From Thiotrichales bacterium (lineage in GTDB: Bacteria; Pseudomonadota; Gammaproteobacteria; UWMA-0217): a stretch of DNA of 18,418 nucleotides. The stretch is taken from contig JANTGD010000020.1 of NCBI GenBank assembly GCA_024763135.1, forward strand, positions 1 to 18,418, in the 5' to 3' direction. A program made the translations under genes and the position numbers. The notes beneath the pieces are model-generated. The model was not told the origin of the DNA, did no database searches, and worked only from the letters and a program-made list of their open reading frames with translations. Below are positions 8,854-15,524 of the stretch, piece by piece; position 1 is the first letter of the stretch; each line of letters begins with the position of its first letter.

Positions 8854-8975
8854 GTAGCTGCTCAGATTGCCCCTGAAATACGTCAGATAAAGGCGAAGAA
8901 TGTGAGGTTGCCAACGTCAATGGCGAATTTTTAAACGCAGAGTTGGTGTAGTTCGGGGATTAGCTGAGTAGTGAC
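8854..8975 (+). repeat. 122-bp MITE-like repeat, copy B
   Basis: This is the second copy of the 3434-3555 element, the same length and the same orientation. Its ends read GTAGCTGCTCAG and, inward from the right, GTCACTACTCAG (9 of 12 match). The most conserved blocks between copies are the left end (CTCAGATTGC is identical), the AGGCGAA segment and the TAGCTGAGT near the right end. That pattern fits selection on transposase-recognised ends more than on any coding content, and there is no ORF. It fills nearly the whole gap between two convergent genes and may now act as a transcription barrier, although I see no clear terminator T-run in it. Confidence 0.75.
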
Positions 8976-8982
8976 GATACGT

Positions 8983-9789
8983 TTACTCGTGTTTGCCAGA
9001 TCGGTGACAGAGGGGCGTGTCGGTCACCGTGGGTGAGGAGGCGGGTCGTGTTTCCCAGGCAAAGGTTTGATAATCAAAGTTGGACTGCAGGGTGGGTTTG
9101 ATCACCTCGAAATAGGGTGAGAGATCAAAGTCGCGGGGTGCGTAGAGGCTGTGATGACGAATGTTGTACTGGATCTGGCGCGCAGTCTCGTCTGTACTTT
9201 CTTGGGGGAGAATAGGGTAGCCGACGGATTGAAAGGCTTGGGCAATCAGTGAAGAACAGATGGCGCGGGTTGGATCGCCACTGCCCAGTGCGATCAATTG
9301 GCGGCGAAAACGGCTGGGTACAGGTGGAGTGGGTAATAGGTAGCGCGCCAGGTCGAGAATGTTTTTTAAATCGTAATCACAGCCCAAGTGCCGCATCATG
9401 TAATTGATCACCTTAAGTTTATCGTCGGGAGTCAGGCCAACCGGGCGGCAGATTCGGGTATTTAAGCGGGTATATTTTGAGAGTGGCACTGCGATGACGC
9501 CCTGCGTGATATCAGCCTCGATTAATACCGGGGGGTCGCGAAAAGAGCGCTCCGGGTCCACGATATTCCCGACATACACAGCGGAGTGCGACCACGTGGA
9601 TTGAGTGAGATATTTAATAGCGCCACTGACCCACTGATTCCCCTCTACAAGCAGTACATCACAAGGCTCGATGGTCGCAGCGAGAATCTCGCGGCTATGC
9701 ACCGAAAATTCGGTATATCCTGAAACCTGTCGGGTAATAAAGCGGGCGAGCAGTTTACCTGGCAGTGCAAGTAAGTCGTGATAATTCAT
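8983..9789 (-). CDS. YiiX-like permuted papain-fold (NlpC/P60 superfamily) protein
   Basis: The 268-residue protein fits the YiiX/YebB-like group of circularly permuted NlpC/P60 cysteine hydrolases, whose members are thought to act on lipid or amide bonds. The predicted catalytic histidine is H68 in STWSHSAVYVG, after the typical CDVLLVEG strand at 43-50, and the predicted catalytic cysteine is C178 in AICSSLIAQAF. An EAD segment at 91-93 could supply the polar residue. I see no signal peptide or membrane segment. The ATG has no Shine-Dalgarno, and a 57-codon frame ends 17 bases upstream, so the two may be translated in sequence. Substrate is unknown. It is transcribed away from the Tat-GMC gene pair. 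Confidence 0.8.
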   Translation of the reverse strand: MNYHDLLALPGKLLARFITRQVSGYTEFSVHSREILAATIEPCDVLLVEGNQWVSGAIKYLTQSTWSHSAVYVGNIVDPERSFRDPPVLIEADITQGVIAVPLSKYTRLNTRICRPVGLTPDDKLKVINYMMRHLGCDYDLKNILDLARYLLPTPPVPSRFRRQLIALGSGDPTRAICSSLIAQAFQSVGYPILPQESTDETARQIQYNIRHHSLYAPRDFDLSPYFEVIKPTLQSNFDYQTFAWETRPASSPTVTDTPLCHRSGKHE

Positions 9790-9806
9790 AGCGTTAAACG
9801 TATATA

Positions 9807-9980
9807 TTAACGTTGATACGTTTTTTCTAAGACACTTTCTATCCAGCCTCGTACAGCGCGCCGCAGATGTTGCGGATCACGTTGCGTCTCGCCGTCAATG
9901 GCCCGGGCCTGTGCCATGCGACGTAACACCAAGCCGTAACCTCTGGACCGCTCCCTGGGGGCAGGTTTTTGGGCAGCCAT
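9807..9980 (-). CDS. Possible small basic protein (57 aa) upstream of the yiiX-like gene
   Basis: An ATG at 9980 opens a frame of 57 codons that ends in TAA at 9807. The product is rich in arginine and glutamine, probably helical (a segment reading LRRMAQARAIDGETQ near residues 19-33), and has no signal peptide. It ends 17 bases before the yiiX-like start on the same strand, as in an operon. AAGG touches the ATG and a GGAG lies about 11 bases away, so the ribosome-binding site is poor. I do not recognise the protein. It could be a genuine unknown or a chance frame. Confidence 0.4.
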   Translation of the reverse strand: MAAQKPAPRERSRGYGLVLRRMAQARAIDGETQRDPQHLRRAVRGWIESVLEKTYQR

Positions 9981-10261
9981 CCTTGGTGTTGCTCCGGCTT
10001 GACAGAGAACGGCTATGCCTGCGCCGGTATGGCTTGTGGCTGAGCGCCCAAAGACCGGTTGGATGAGGCTTTACTAAAAGATTGTCCTAATAGCTATGAG
10101 ATTAGATGCTCAAGGCTGCCTGTGTGTAGAGCCCCGCGAAACGATCCGGCATCTTGTCCTGTGTTTCGCTCCATTTGCAGTCATTTGCCGTATTTTTTCA
10201 TTTTATCTTGTTAAACTCGCGCTTGTTGTGCGGTTTTCGAAACACAATCGAGGGTCTCTAA

Positions 10262-10438
10262 ATGAAACGACGTAGTTTTCTCAAACACCTCATCTCACTA
10301 CCAGCACTGGCCTGGACTGCGACGCCCGCAATGAGCGCGATTGATCATACGGCGCAATCGCCAGACCGGCTTATTATTGTCAACGGATGGGTGCTAAAAG
10401 CCTCTGATGTAACAACCTTGCGCCGCGTCTCGGATTAA
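10262..10438 (+). CDS. Small Tat-signal protein, possible partner of the GMC oxidoreductase
   Basis: This 58-codon gene has a good ribosome-binding site, GAGGG seven bases before the ATG. It begins MKRRSFLK, a twin-arginine signal, followed by a hydrophobic stretch (LISLPALAWTA) and a likely cleavage site after AMSA near residue 26. That leaves a mature peptide of only about 32 residues, containing DRLIIVNGWVLKASD. It precedes a cytoplasmic-looking GMC oxidoreductase gene on the same strand. In several periplasmic GMC dehydrogenases a small subunit carries the Tat signal and takes the catalytic subunit across the membrane; this protein is far shorter than those, so it may be a minimal carrier, a maturation peptide or a truncated remnant. 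The gene call is good; the role is inference. Confidence 0.7.
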   Translation: MKRRSFLKHLISLPALAWTATPAMSAIDHTAQSPDRLIIVNGWVLKASDVTTLRRVSD

Positions 10439-10489
10439 ACAGGGTGTGACAAAACAAGTGGCTGGTGCTGATCGACTCAGGAGGGCTTG

Positions 10490-10576
10490 GTGTCATCCGC
10501 CCACAGAGACTTGTGTTCTGATTGCATAACATTGATGCAGCGGCCAGCGAACCGGGGTTCACCCGCAGGGAATTAA
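10490..10576 (+). CDS. Possible 28-aa micro-ORF with a perfect Shine-Dalgarno
   Basis: A full AGGAGG (10479-10484) lies five bases before a GTG that opens 28 codons and ends at TAA (10574-10576), 17 bases before the GMC start. The peptide contains two close cysteines (CSDC) and is not recognised. It could be a leader peptide coupled to the oxidoreductase, or the Shine-Dalgarno may be coincidental. Confidence 0.25.
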   Translation: MSSAHRDLCSDCITLMQRPANRGSPAGN

Positions 10577-10580
10577 GAAC

Positions 10581-10587
10581 GAGGAAG
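10581..10587 (+). promoter_or_regulatory. Ribosome-binding site that sets the GMC gene start
   Basis: GAGGAAG lies six bases before the ATG at 10594. The longer in-frame reading from 10522 has no such site and would add 24 residues unlike the family before the FAD-binding domain, so the 10594 start is chosen. Confidence 0.75.
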
Positions 10588-10593
10588 TTAATT

Positions 10594-12189
10594 ATGAGCA
10601 TTTCCGATCTCAACACTGTCACCGATGATCCGTTCGCAGGTAAGGTTTACGATGTTTGCATCTGCGGCGCAGGACCAGCTGGAATTACCCTTGCACGGAA
10701 ACTCTCAAAGCAATTTGATGTCTGCCTGCTCGAAGCAGGGGGGATGGAATTTTCGCGTGAGTCTCAGAATTTCTACAAAGGAAGTAATACCGGCGAGTCG
10801 TATTTTTTGCTGGATCATTGCCGCATGCGACATTTTGGCGGTTCATCGGCCGTTTGGGGTGGCGCATGCCGGTTGCTCGATGCGGTGGATTTTGCAAAGA
10901 AACCTTACGTGCAATACAGTGGCTGGCCAATTGGGAAACAAGATTTGGATCCCTACGTCGCTGAGGCCTCCGAGATCTTGGATACCGATCTAAAGGCGCA
11001 AACCATCCGTTATCCAATTCAGCCTGTAAATGGCTGGCCGCCTGCCGTGCCTGGTATGGAGGAGACCGAGTTCCATTTGAGCCGCTCTGAACCTTATGGC
11101 ATTCCCACGCATTTTGGGCATAAGTATGCTGATGAGGTTAAACAAAATGAGCGTATCGACTGTTTCATCAATGCGGCCGTGGTCGATGTCATGCTCGATG
11201 ATGCATTGCGCAATGTGACCGCATTCGAAGTTTCTAATTTCCTGAAAAACCGCTATCGGGTCAATGGTCGGTATTTTGTGATCGCGGCCGGTGGGATAGA
11301 GAATCCCCGCATACTTTTAAACGCGAATAAACAGAAGCCCGCTGGCGTCGGTAATGACCAGGACTTGGTAGGGCGGTTTTTTGCCGATCATCCTCATCAG
11401 TATTTGGGCGAGTTTATTTTGCAGGATGAAACCGAAGCGGTGGCGCAGAAAGATCCTGCATTCAATCAAAATGTGGGCTACGCTTTTGCGGGGCGCTATT
11501 TAACCCCGACGCGTGAAGGCATGTTGCAGAAACAGGAGCTGACATATTCCTTAGGATTGAATCCGCCCAGCTCGAAGTTGGTGAATCAGAACGACACCGA
11601 TTTCAAGTCTAAAATCCGTTCGATTGTTTGTACCACCGATACGCTTCGCAGTGCAGCGGAGTGGCTCAAAGGAGGCACGGTCAGTTGCGTGCAATGGACC
11701 GATGGCTACCTGGCGCTGCAAGCCGAGCAGGAACCGAATCCAGAGAGCCGCATCACGCTGACCGAGGCGCAAGATGATTTTGGAATGCCGCGTTTGAACC
11801 TGCACTGGCAGTTTACGCAGCTCGATAAACAAACGATCAAAAATTCCGCGTTCGGGGCGGCCAAGGCTTTTGCTGAAACGAATTCGGGGCGCGTGCGCCT
11901 GCAGAAATGGTTACTCGAAGAGGATATGCATGTACCCGGTTATGGCGAGGGGACCGCATCGATTATTGCCGGGCCGCACCATATGTGTACAACCCGCATG
12001 TCAGATGACCCTAAAGAAGGAGTTGTCGATAAAAACCTCAAAGTCTATGGCACTGACAATTTGTATATGGGGGGATCGAGTGTGTTTGCTACCGGTGGGT
12101 TTTCCAACCCAACCTTTACCATTGTGCAGTTAAGCCTGCGCTTGGCGGAGCATTTGGACGATGTAATGACCTCTTCGTCAGTGGCGTGA
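10594..12189 (+). CDS. GMC-family FAD-dependent oxidoreductase (dehydrogenase)
   Basis: This 531-residue flavoprotein would oxidise an alcohol or sugar hydroxyl using bound FAD. The N-terminal Rossmann fold shows CICGAGPAG (GxGxxG at 25-30) and the ribose-binding acid in LLEAGG at 45-50. RHFGGSSAVWGGACRLL at 79-95 is the typical flavin-contact region. Near the C terminus, GPHHMCTTRMSDDP (from 460) and TGGFSNPTFTIV (from 500) are the GMC C-terminal signatures; H463 and N505 are the likely active-site pair by comparison with the family. It has no signal peptide, but a small Tat-signal protein is encoded just upstream on the same strand. Its substrate cannot be told. The gene converges on rsmE with an eight-base gap. 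Confidence 0.92.
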   Translation: MSISDLNTVTDDPFAGKVYDVCICGAGPAGITLARKLSKQFDVCLLEAGGMEFSRESQNFYKGSNTGESYFLLDHCRMRHFGGSSAVWGGACRLLDAVDFAKKPYVQYSGWPIGKQDLDPYVAEASEILDTDLKAQTIRYPIQPVNGWPPAVPGMEETEFHLSRSEPYGIPTHFGHKYADEVKQNERIDCFINAAVVDVMLDDALRNVTAFEVSNFLKNRYRVNGRYFVIAAGGIENPRILLNANKQKPAGVGNDQDLVGRFFADHPHQYLGEFILQDETEAVAQKDPAFNQNVGYAFAGRYLTPTREGMLQKQELTYSLGLNPPSSKLVNQNDTDFKSKIRSIVCTTDTLRSAAEWLKGGTVSCVQWTDGYLALQAEQEPNPESRITLTEAQDDFGMPRLNLHWQFTQLDKQTIKNSAFGAAKAFAETNSGRVRLQKWLLEEDMHVPGYGEGTASIIAGPHHMCTTRMSDDPKEGVVDKNLKVYGTDNLYMGGSSVFATGGFSNPTFTIVQLSLRLAEHLDDVMTSSSVA

Positions 12190-12197
12190 GCCTGAGG

Positions 12198-12959
12198 TCA
12201 ACTGAGTGTCGGGGCATCACCGTCCCCATATTCGATTTGTAGCCAACTCAATAGTGCGACACCCGCAGTTTCGGTGCGCAGGATTCTCGGGCCGAGCTGC
12301 ACGGTGTCAATATTTTGGGACCGCATCTGGGCTAGTTCTTGATCTGTAAAACCACCTTCTGGTCCCACGAAAAACGCAACACGTGGCGTATCGATTGGCT
12401 TGATGTTGCGTAACGTCGTGGTTGCATGAGGGGCGAGCGCCAGGCGCAAGGTATTCGGTTCAGACTGTTTCTTAACATAGGCTTCAAGTGTCACTGGCGG
12501 GTGCAGATCAGGTAGCATACAGCGTCCTGATTGTTCAGCCGCATGGGTAATCACCCCTTGCCAGTGCCGCAGTTTTTTAATCAATTGCGTTTCGCCCAGA
12601 GGGCGTTGAGAACGCTGAGAGTACAGGAGCTGGATGCTGCTGACCCCCAGTTCCACGCATTTCTGCAGCGTATAGTCCATGCGCTCCCCCGCGCTGATGG
12701 CTTGTACGAGTTCACTGTGTAGCAATGACTCGCGTTCGCAATGATAGCGCTGCGTGATTTGCACGACGGCTTGTTTTTTACCAATGCTGAGAATTTCTCC
12801 ACGTGTTTCGAAAGAACCACGTCCATTGAAAAGCACGAGGGATTGCCCAGGTTTGAGGCGCAATACAGTGATTAGATGATGCCGGGCGGCTTCGGGTAGG
12901 ATGATCTCCGATCCCGATTCCAGCCCGGCGTCTACATAAATGCGTGGTATACGGCTCAC
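12198..12959 (-). CDS. rsmE: 16S rRNA (uracil-1498-N3)-methyltransferase
   Basis: RsmE methylates N3 of U1498 in 16S rRNA of the small ribosomal subunit, using S-adenosylmethionine. The 253-residue protein has the N-terminal PUA-like RNA-binding part and a C-terminal SPOUT knot domain with GERMDYTLQKCVELGV at 91-106, EQSGR at 142-146, the SAM-binding FVGPEGGFTDQE near 197-208, and LGPRILRTETA at 222-232. Length is standard. It begins nine bases after the metF stop and so is the last gene of the methyl-cycle block, which supplies its cofactor and clears its by-product. Confidence 0.96.
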   Translation of the reverse strand: MSRIPRIYVDAGLESGSEIILPEAARHHLITVLRLKPGQSLVLFNGRGSFETRGEILSIGKKQAVVQITQRYHCERESLLHSELVQAISAGERMDYTLQKCVELGVSSIQLLYSQRSQRPLGETQLIKKLRHWQGVITHAAEQSGRCMLPDLHPPVTLEAYVKKQSEPNTLRLALAPHATTTLRNIKPIDTPRVAFFVGPEGGFTDQELAQMRSQNIDTVQLGPRILRTETAGVALLSWLQIEYGDGDAPTLS

Positions 12960-12968
12960 AGCAGGTGC

Positions 12969-13835
12969 TTAGGCCGTCTCAGCATGATTGAGGTTCAGAT
13001 TGCGCCAGATGGTACGAGTGGGTTCTACTTTGTTCATCGAATAGAAATGCAGACCGGGGGCGCCTTGTGCCAGGAGCTGTTCACAGAGATGTGTGACCAC
13101 ATCGACGCCAAACGCGCGCAGTGAATCGAGGTCTTCACCAAAATCCTGCAGGCGTTTGCGCAACCAGCGGGGGATCTCCGCACCGCAAGCGTCAGAGAAG
13201 CGAGCCAGCTGCACAAAATTGTTGATCGGCATAATCCCCGGGACGATCGGAATATCGATCTGCAAGGCTGCACAGCGGTCCATAAAGTAGAAATAGCTGT
13301 CGGGATTGAAGAAGTACTGCGTAATGGCACTATCAGCGCCCGCGTCGACTTTGCGTTTGAAGTTCAATAGATCGGTTGCGGCACTGTCTGCCTGAGGATG
13401 GAATTCCGGATAGGCGGCTACCTCGATAAAGAAATGATCGCCGGTGACTTCCCGGATATAGCTGACCAATTCATTGGCGTGCTGCAGCTCACCCGGCTCT
13501 TGTAAGCCGGAGGGTAAATCGCCGCGCAGGGCGACTATGTGGCGGACATCATGGTTGCGATAGATATCCAGAATGTTTTTGATGTCTGCTTTGGTGGCGC
13601 CGATACAGGACAGATGCGGCGCGGCTTCGACTCCCGATTGAGCCTGGATTTCTAGCACGGTTTCCAGGGTCCGCGCCTGAGTCGACCCTCCGGCACCAAA
13701 GGTGACGGAAAAATATCGCGGTTGCAGCGCTGCGAGAGCTGCGCGTGTCTGGCGGAGGTTTTCGGCGGCTTGTTCGGATCTTGGAGGGAAAAATTCCACG
13801 CTAAAAACCCGATCATGAAGGGCTGTATTTTCCAT
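12969..13835 (-). CDS. metF: 5,10-methylenetetrahydrofolate reductase
   Basis: MetF reduces methylene-tetrahydrofolate to 5-methyl-tetrahydrofolate, the methyl donor for making methionine from homocysteine. The 288-residue TIM-barrel flavoprotein begins with FSVEFFPPRS, with catalytic-type glutamate E14, followed by YFSVTFGAGGST at 41-52 and HIVALRGDLP, all typical of the family. Length matches E. coli MetF. The gene lies 121 bases after ahcY in the same direction, and that spacer is full of stem-loops. The ribosome-binding site is weak, which makes translational control by the spacer structure conceivable. rsmE follows after nine bases. As homocysteine is the product of AhcY, the order ahcY-metF links SAH breakdown to methionine re-synthesis. 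Confidence 0.97.
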   Translation of the reverse strand: MENTALHDRVFSVEFFPPRSEQAAENLRQTRAALAALQPRYFSVTFGAGGSTQARTLETVLEIQAQSGVEAAPHLSCIGATKADIKNILDIYRNHDVRHIVALRGDLPSGLQEPGELQHANELVSYIREVTGDHFFIEVAAYPEFHPQADSAATDLLNFKRKVDAGADSAITQYFFNPDSYFYFMDRCAALQIDIPIVPGIMPINNFVQLARFSDACGAEIPRWLRKRLQDFGEDLDSLRAFGVDVVTHLCEQLLAQGAPGLHFYSMNKVEPTRTIWRNLNLNHAETA

Positions 13836-13858
13836 GGACGGTGTCTCATCAATCAGTG

Positions 13859-13942
13859 GCGTATTGCCTGCCGGCCATCGCTCGATGCCACGGCAATACG
13901 CAGGTTACGACGGGACGCAGATTGCGCCCCGTCGAAGACGGG
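13859..13942 (-). other. Structured ahcY-metF intercistronic spacer
   Basis: Two stable stem-loops sit between ahcY and metF. Nearest metF, GCGTATTGCC (13859-13868) pairs perfectly with GGCAATACGC (13892-13901), and the loop holds a second CATCG/CGATG stem. Nearest ahcY, three alternating arms (GACGGG at 13909-13914, CCCGTC at 13928-13933, GACGGG at 13937-13942) allow two exclusive hairpins. On the minus strand neither is followed by a U-run, so I do not call a terminator between the genes. Possible roles are mRNA processing, protection of the ahcY end or control of metF translation. Confidence 0.55.
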
Positions 13943-13947
13943 TTTTT
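13928..13947 (+). terminator. Terminator-like hairpin facing into ahcY antisense
   Basis: On the plus strand CCCGTC, loop GAA, GACGGG is followed directly by TTTTT (13943-13947), the form of an intrinsic terminator. No plus-strand gene ends here, so it would only stop antisense transcription entering ahcY, or the T-run may be chance. Confidence 0.4.
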
Positions 13948-13956
13948 ATGGACAGA

Positions 13957-15378
13957 TCAATACCGATAATGATCCGGTTTATACGGCCCTTCTACGGGGA
14001 CGCCGATATAGTCCGCCTGCTCTGGCGTTAATTCGGTCAACTTGGCACCGATCTTGTCCAGATGCAGACGCGCAACCTCCTCATCGAGTTTTTTCGGCAG
14101 AATATAGACCTGCCTGTCATACTCTTCGGTTTTTGTGAAAAGCTCGATCTGGGCGAGCACCTGGTTGGTGAAAGAATTGGACATCACAAACGACGGGTGG
14201 CCTGTCGCACAACCGAGGTTCACCAGGCGGCCTTCTGCCAGCATGATGATGCGTTTGCCATCCGGAAAGATAATGTGGTCGACTTGGGGTTTGATATTTT
14301 CCCAGCGGTATTGTTTTACACCTGCGATGTCGATTTCATTATCAAAGTGTCCAATATTGCAGACGATAGCCTCGTTTTTCATCGCAGTCATGTGATCGTG
14401 AGTGATAATATCTTTGTTGCCCGTCGTGGTCACAAAGATATCCGCTTCGGCGACCACATCATCCAGCCTGACGACCCGGTAGCCTTCCATTGCGGCCTGC
14501 AACGCACAGATTGGGTCGATTTCGGTCACCCAGACGGTTGCACCGAGGCCGCGCAATGACTGTGCGGAACCTTTACCCACATCCCCATAGCCACAGACCA
14601 CAGCAATCTTGCCTGCGATCATCACATCGGTTGCGCGCTTGATGCCGTCCACCAAGGATTCCCGGCACCCATACAGGTTATCGAACTTGGATTTGGTCAC
14701 CGAGTCATTGACGTTCATAGCGGGAAACAACAAAGTCCCCTGTTCGACCATCTGATACAGTCGGTGGACTCCGGTGGTGGTTTCCTCTGTCACGCCGCGG
14801 ATGGATTCGGCCATACGGTGATAACGCTGAGGATCTTCAGCGAGGCTGCGTTTTAAAACGCCGAGTATCACCTGCCACTCTTCACTATCGTTCTCTGTGG
14901 GTTCCGGTACCGCTCCGGCATTAGCGAACTCGACGCCTTTGTGGACCAGTAAGGTAGCATCTCCACCGTCGTCCAGGATCATGTTCGGAACGCCATTGTT
15001 TGGCCAATTCAGCACTTGTTCGGTGCACCACCAGTATTCCTCCAAGGTTTCCCCTTTCCAGGCGTATACGGGAATGCCTGCTGCGGCAATGGCGGCTGCG
15101 GCGTGATCCTGGGTCGAGAAAATATTGCATGAGCACCAGCGTACTTCAGCACCGAGCGAAACCAGGGTTTCGATCAATACGGCGGTTTGGATGGTCATGT
15201 GCAGGGAGCCGGTGATACGGGCGCCCTCAAGCGGTTTGGATTCGCCATATTTTTTGCGCAGCGCCATCAGGCCTGGCATTTCGGTTTCAGCTATGGCGAT
15301 TTCTTTGCGGCCCCATTCGGCCAGAGAAAGGTCGGCGACTTTGTAGTCAGTGAAAGATGTATCTACGACAGCGTTCAT
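13957..15378 (-). CDS. ahcY: S-adenosylhomocysteine hydrolase
   Basis: AhcY splits S-adenosylhomocysteine, the inhibitory by-product of methylation, into adenosine and homocysteine using tightly bound NAD. The 473-residue protein shows GSLHMTIQTAVLIETL near 57-72, the catalytic region NVNDSVTKSKFDN at 222-234 with K229, the NAD-binding GYGDVGKG at 263-270, and the C-terminal PYKPDHYRY needed for cofactor closure. It is the longer proteobacterial form with an insert near residues 155-190. GAGGAG nine bases before the ATG is the ribosome-binding site. An SAH riboswitch ends 29 bases upstream of the start, so expression should rise with SAH. metF and rsmE follow in the same direction. Confidence 0.98.
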   Translation of the reverse strand: MNAVVDTSFTDYKVADLSLAEWGRKEIAIAETEMPGLMALRKKYGESKPLEGARITGSLHMTIQTAVLIETLVSLGAEVRWCSCNIFSTQDHAAAAIAAAGIPVYAWKGETLEEYWWCTEQVLNWPNNGVPNMILDDGGDATLLVHKGVEFANAGAVPEPTENDSEEWQVILGVLKRSLAEDPQRYHRMAESIRGVTEETTTGVHRLYQMVEQGTLLFPAMNVNDSVTKSKFDNLYGCRESLVDGIKRATDVMIAGKIAVVCGYGDVGKGSAQSLRGLGATVWVTEIDPICALQAAMEGYRVVRLDDVVAEADIFVTTTGNKDIITHDHMTAMKNEAIVCNIGHFDNEIDIAGVKQYRWENIKPQVDHIIFPDGKRIIMLAEGRLVNLGCATGHPSFVMSNSFTNQVLAQIELFTKTEEYDRQVYILPKKLDEEVARLHLDKIGAKLTELTPEQADYIGVPVEGPYKPDHYRY

Positions 15379-15407
15379 AAGTCATTTCTCCTCAATGTCT
15401 TATTTAC

Positions 15408-15482
15408 GAGCGCCGTTGTCAACGGATTGTCAGCGACTTCTGAGCCTGGCGGGTCGTTAACTGCCCGTCGCAGCGCTCCTCA
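15408..15482 (-). promoter_or_regulatory. SAH riboswitch upstream of ahcY
   Basis: Read on the minus strand, this RNA has the hallmark parts of the S-adenosylhomocysteine riboswitch. It starts GAGGAGCGCTGCGAC, has a stem CGGG (15467-15464) with CCCG (15453-15450), the conserved CAGGCTC (15448-15442), and closes with AACGGCGCTC, whose GCGCTC (15413-15408) pairs with GAGCGC (15478-15473). It fills the metK-ahcY spacer and ends 29 bases before the ahcY ATG. In this class SAH binding turns expression on. The switch follows the metK stop by 42 bases, so if the two genes share a transcript it would control ahcY, and perhaps metF and rsmE, separately from metK. Recognised by motif memory, not by a covariance search. 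Confidence 0.9.
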
Positions 15483-15524
15483 AAAGTGCTGTAAATTTGC
15501 TAGGGTTGAAGCGTCTCCTGCAAG

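Noticed and set aside
10522..10593. 24-residue N-terminal extension of the GMC oxidoreductase
   Set aside because: The strong ribosome-binding site lies before 10594, and the extension resembles no signal peptide or family sequence.
14062..14559. 165-codon frame antisense to ahcY
   Set aside because: It is fully contained in a strongly conserved gene on the other strand, and no family is recognised.
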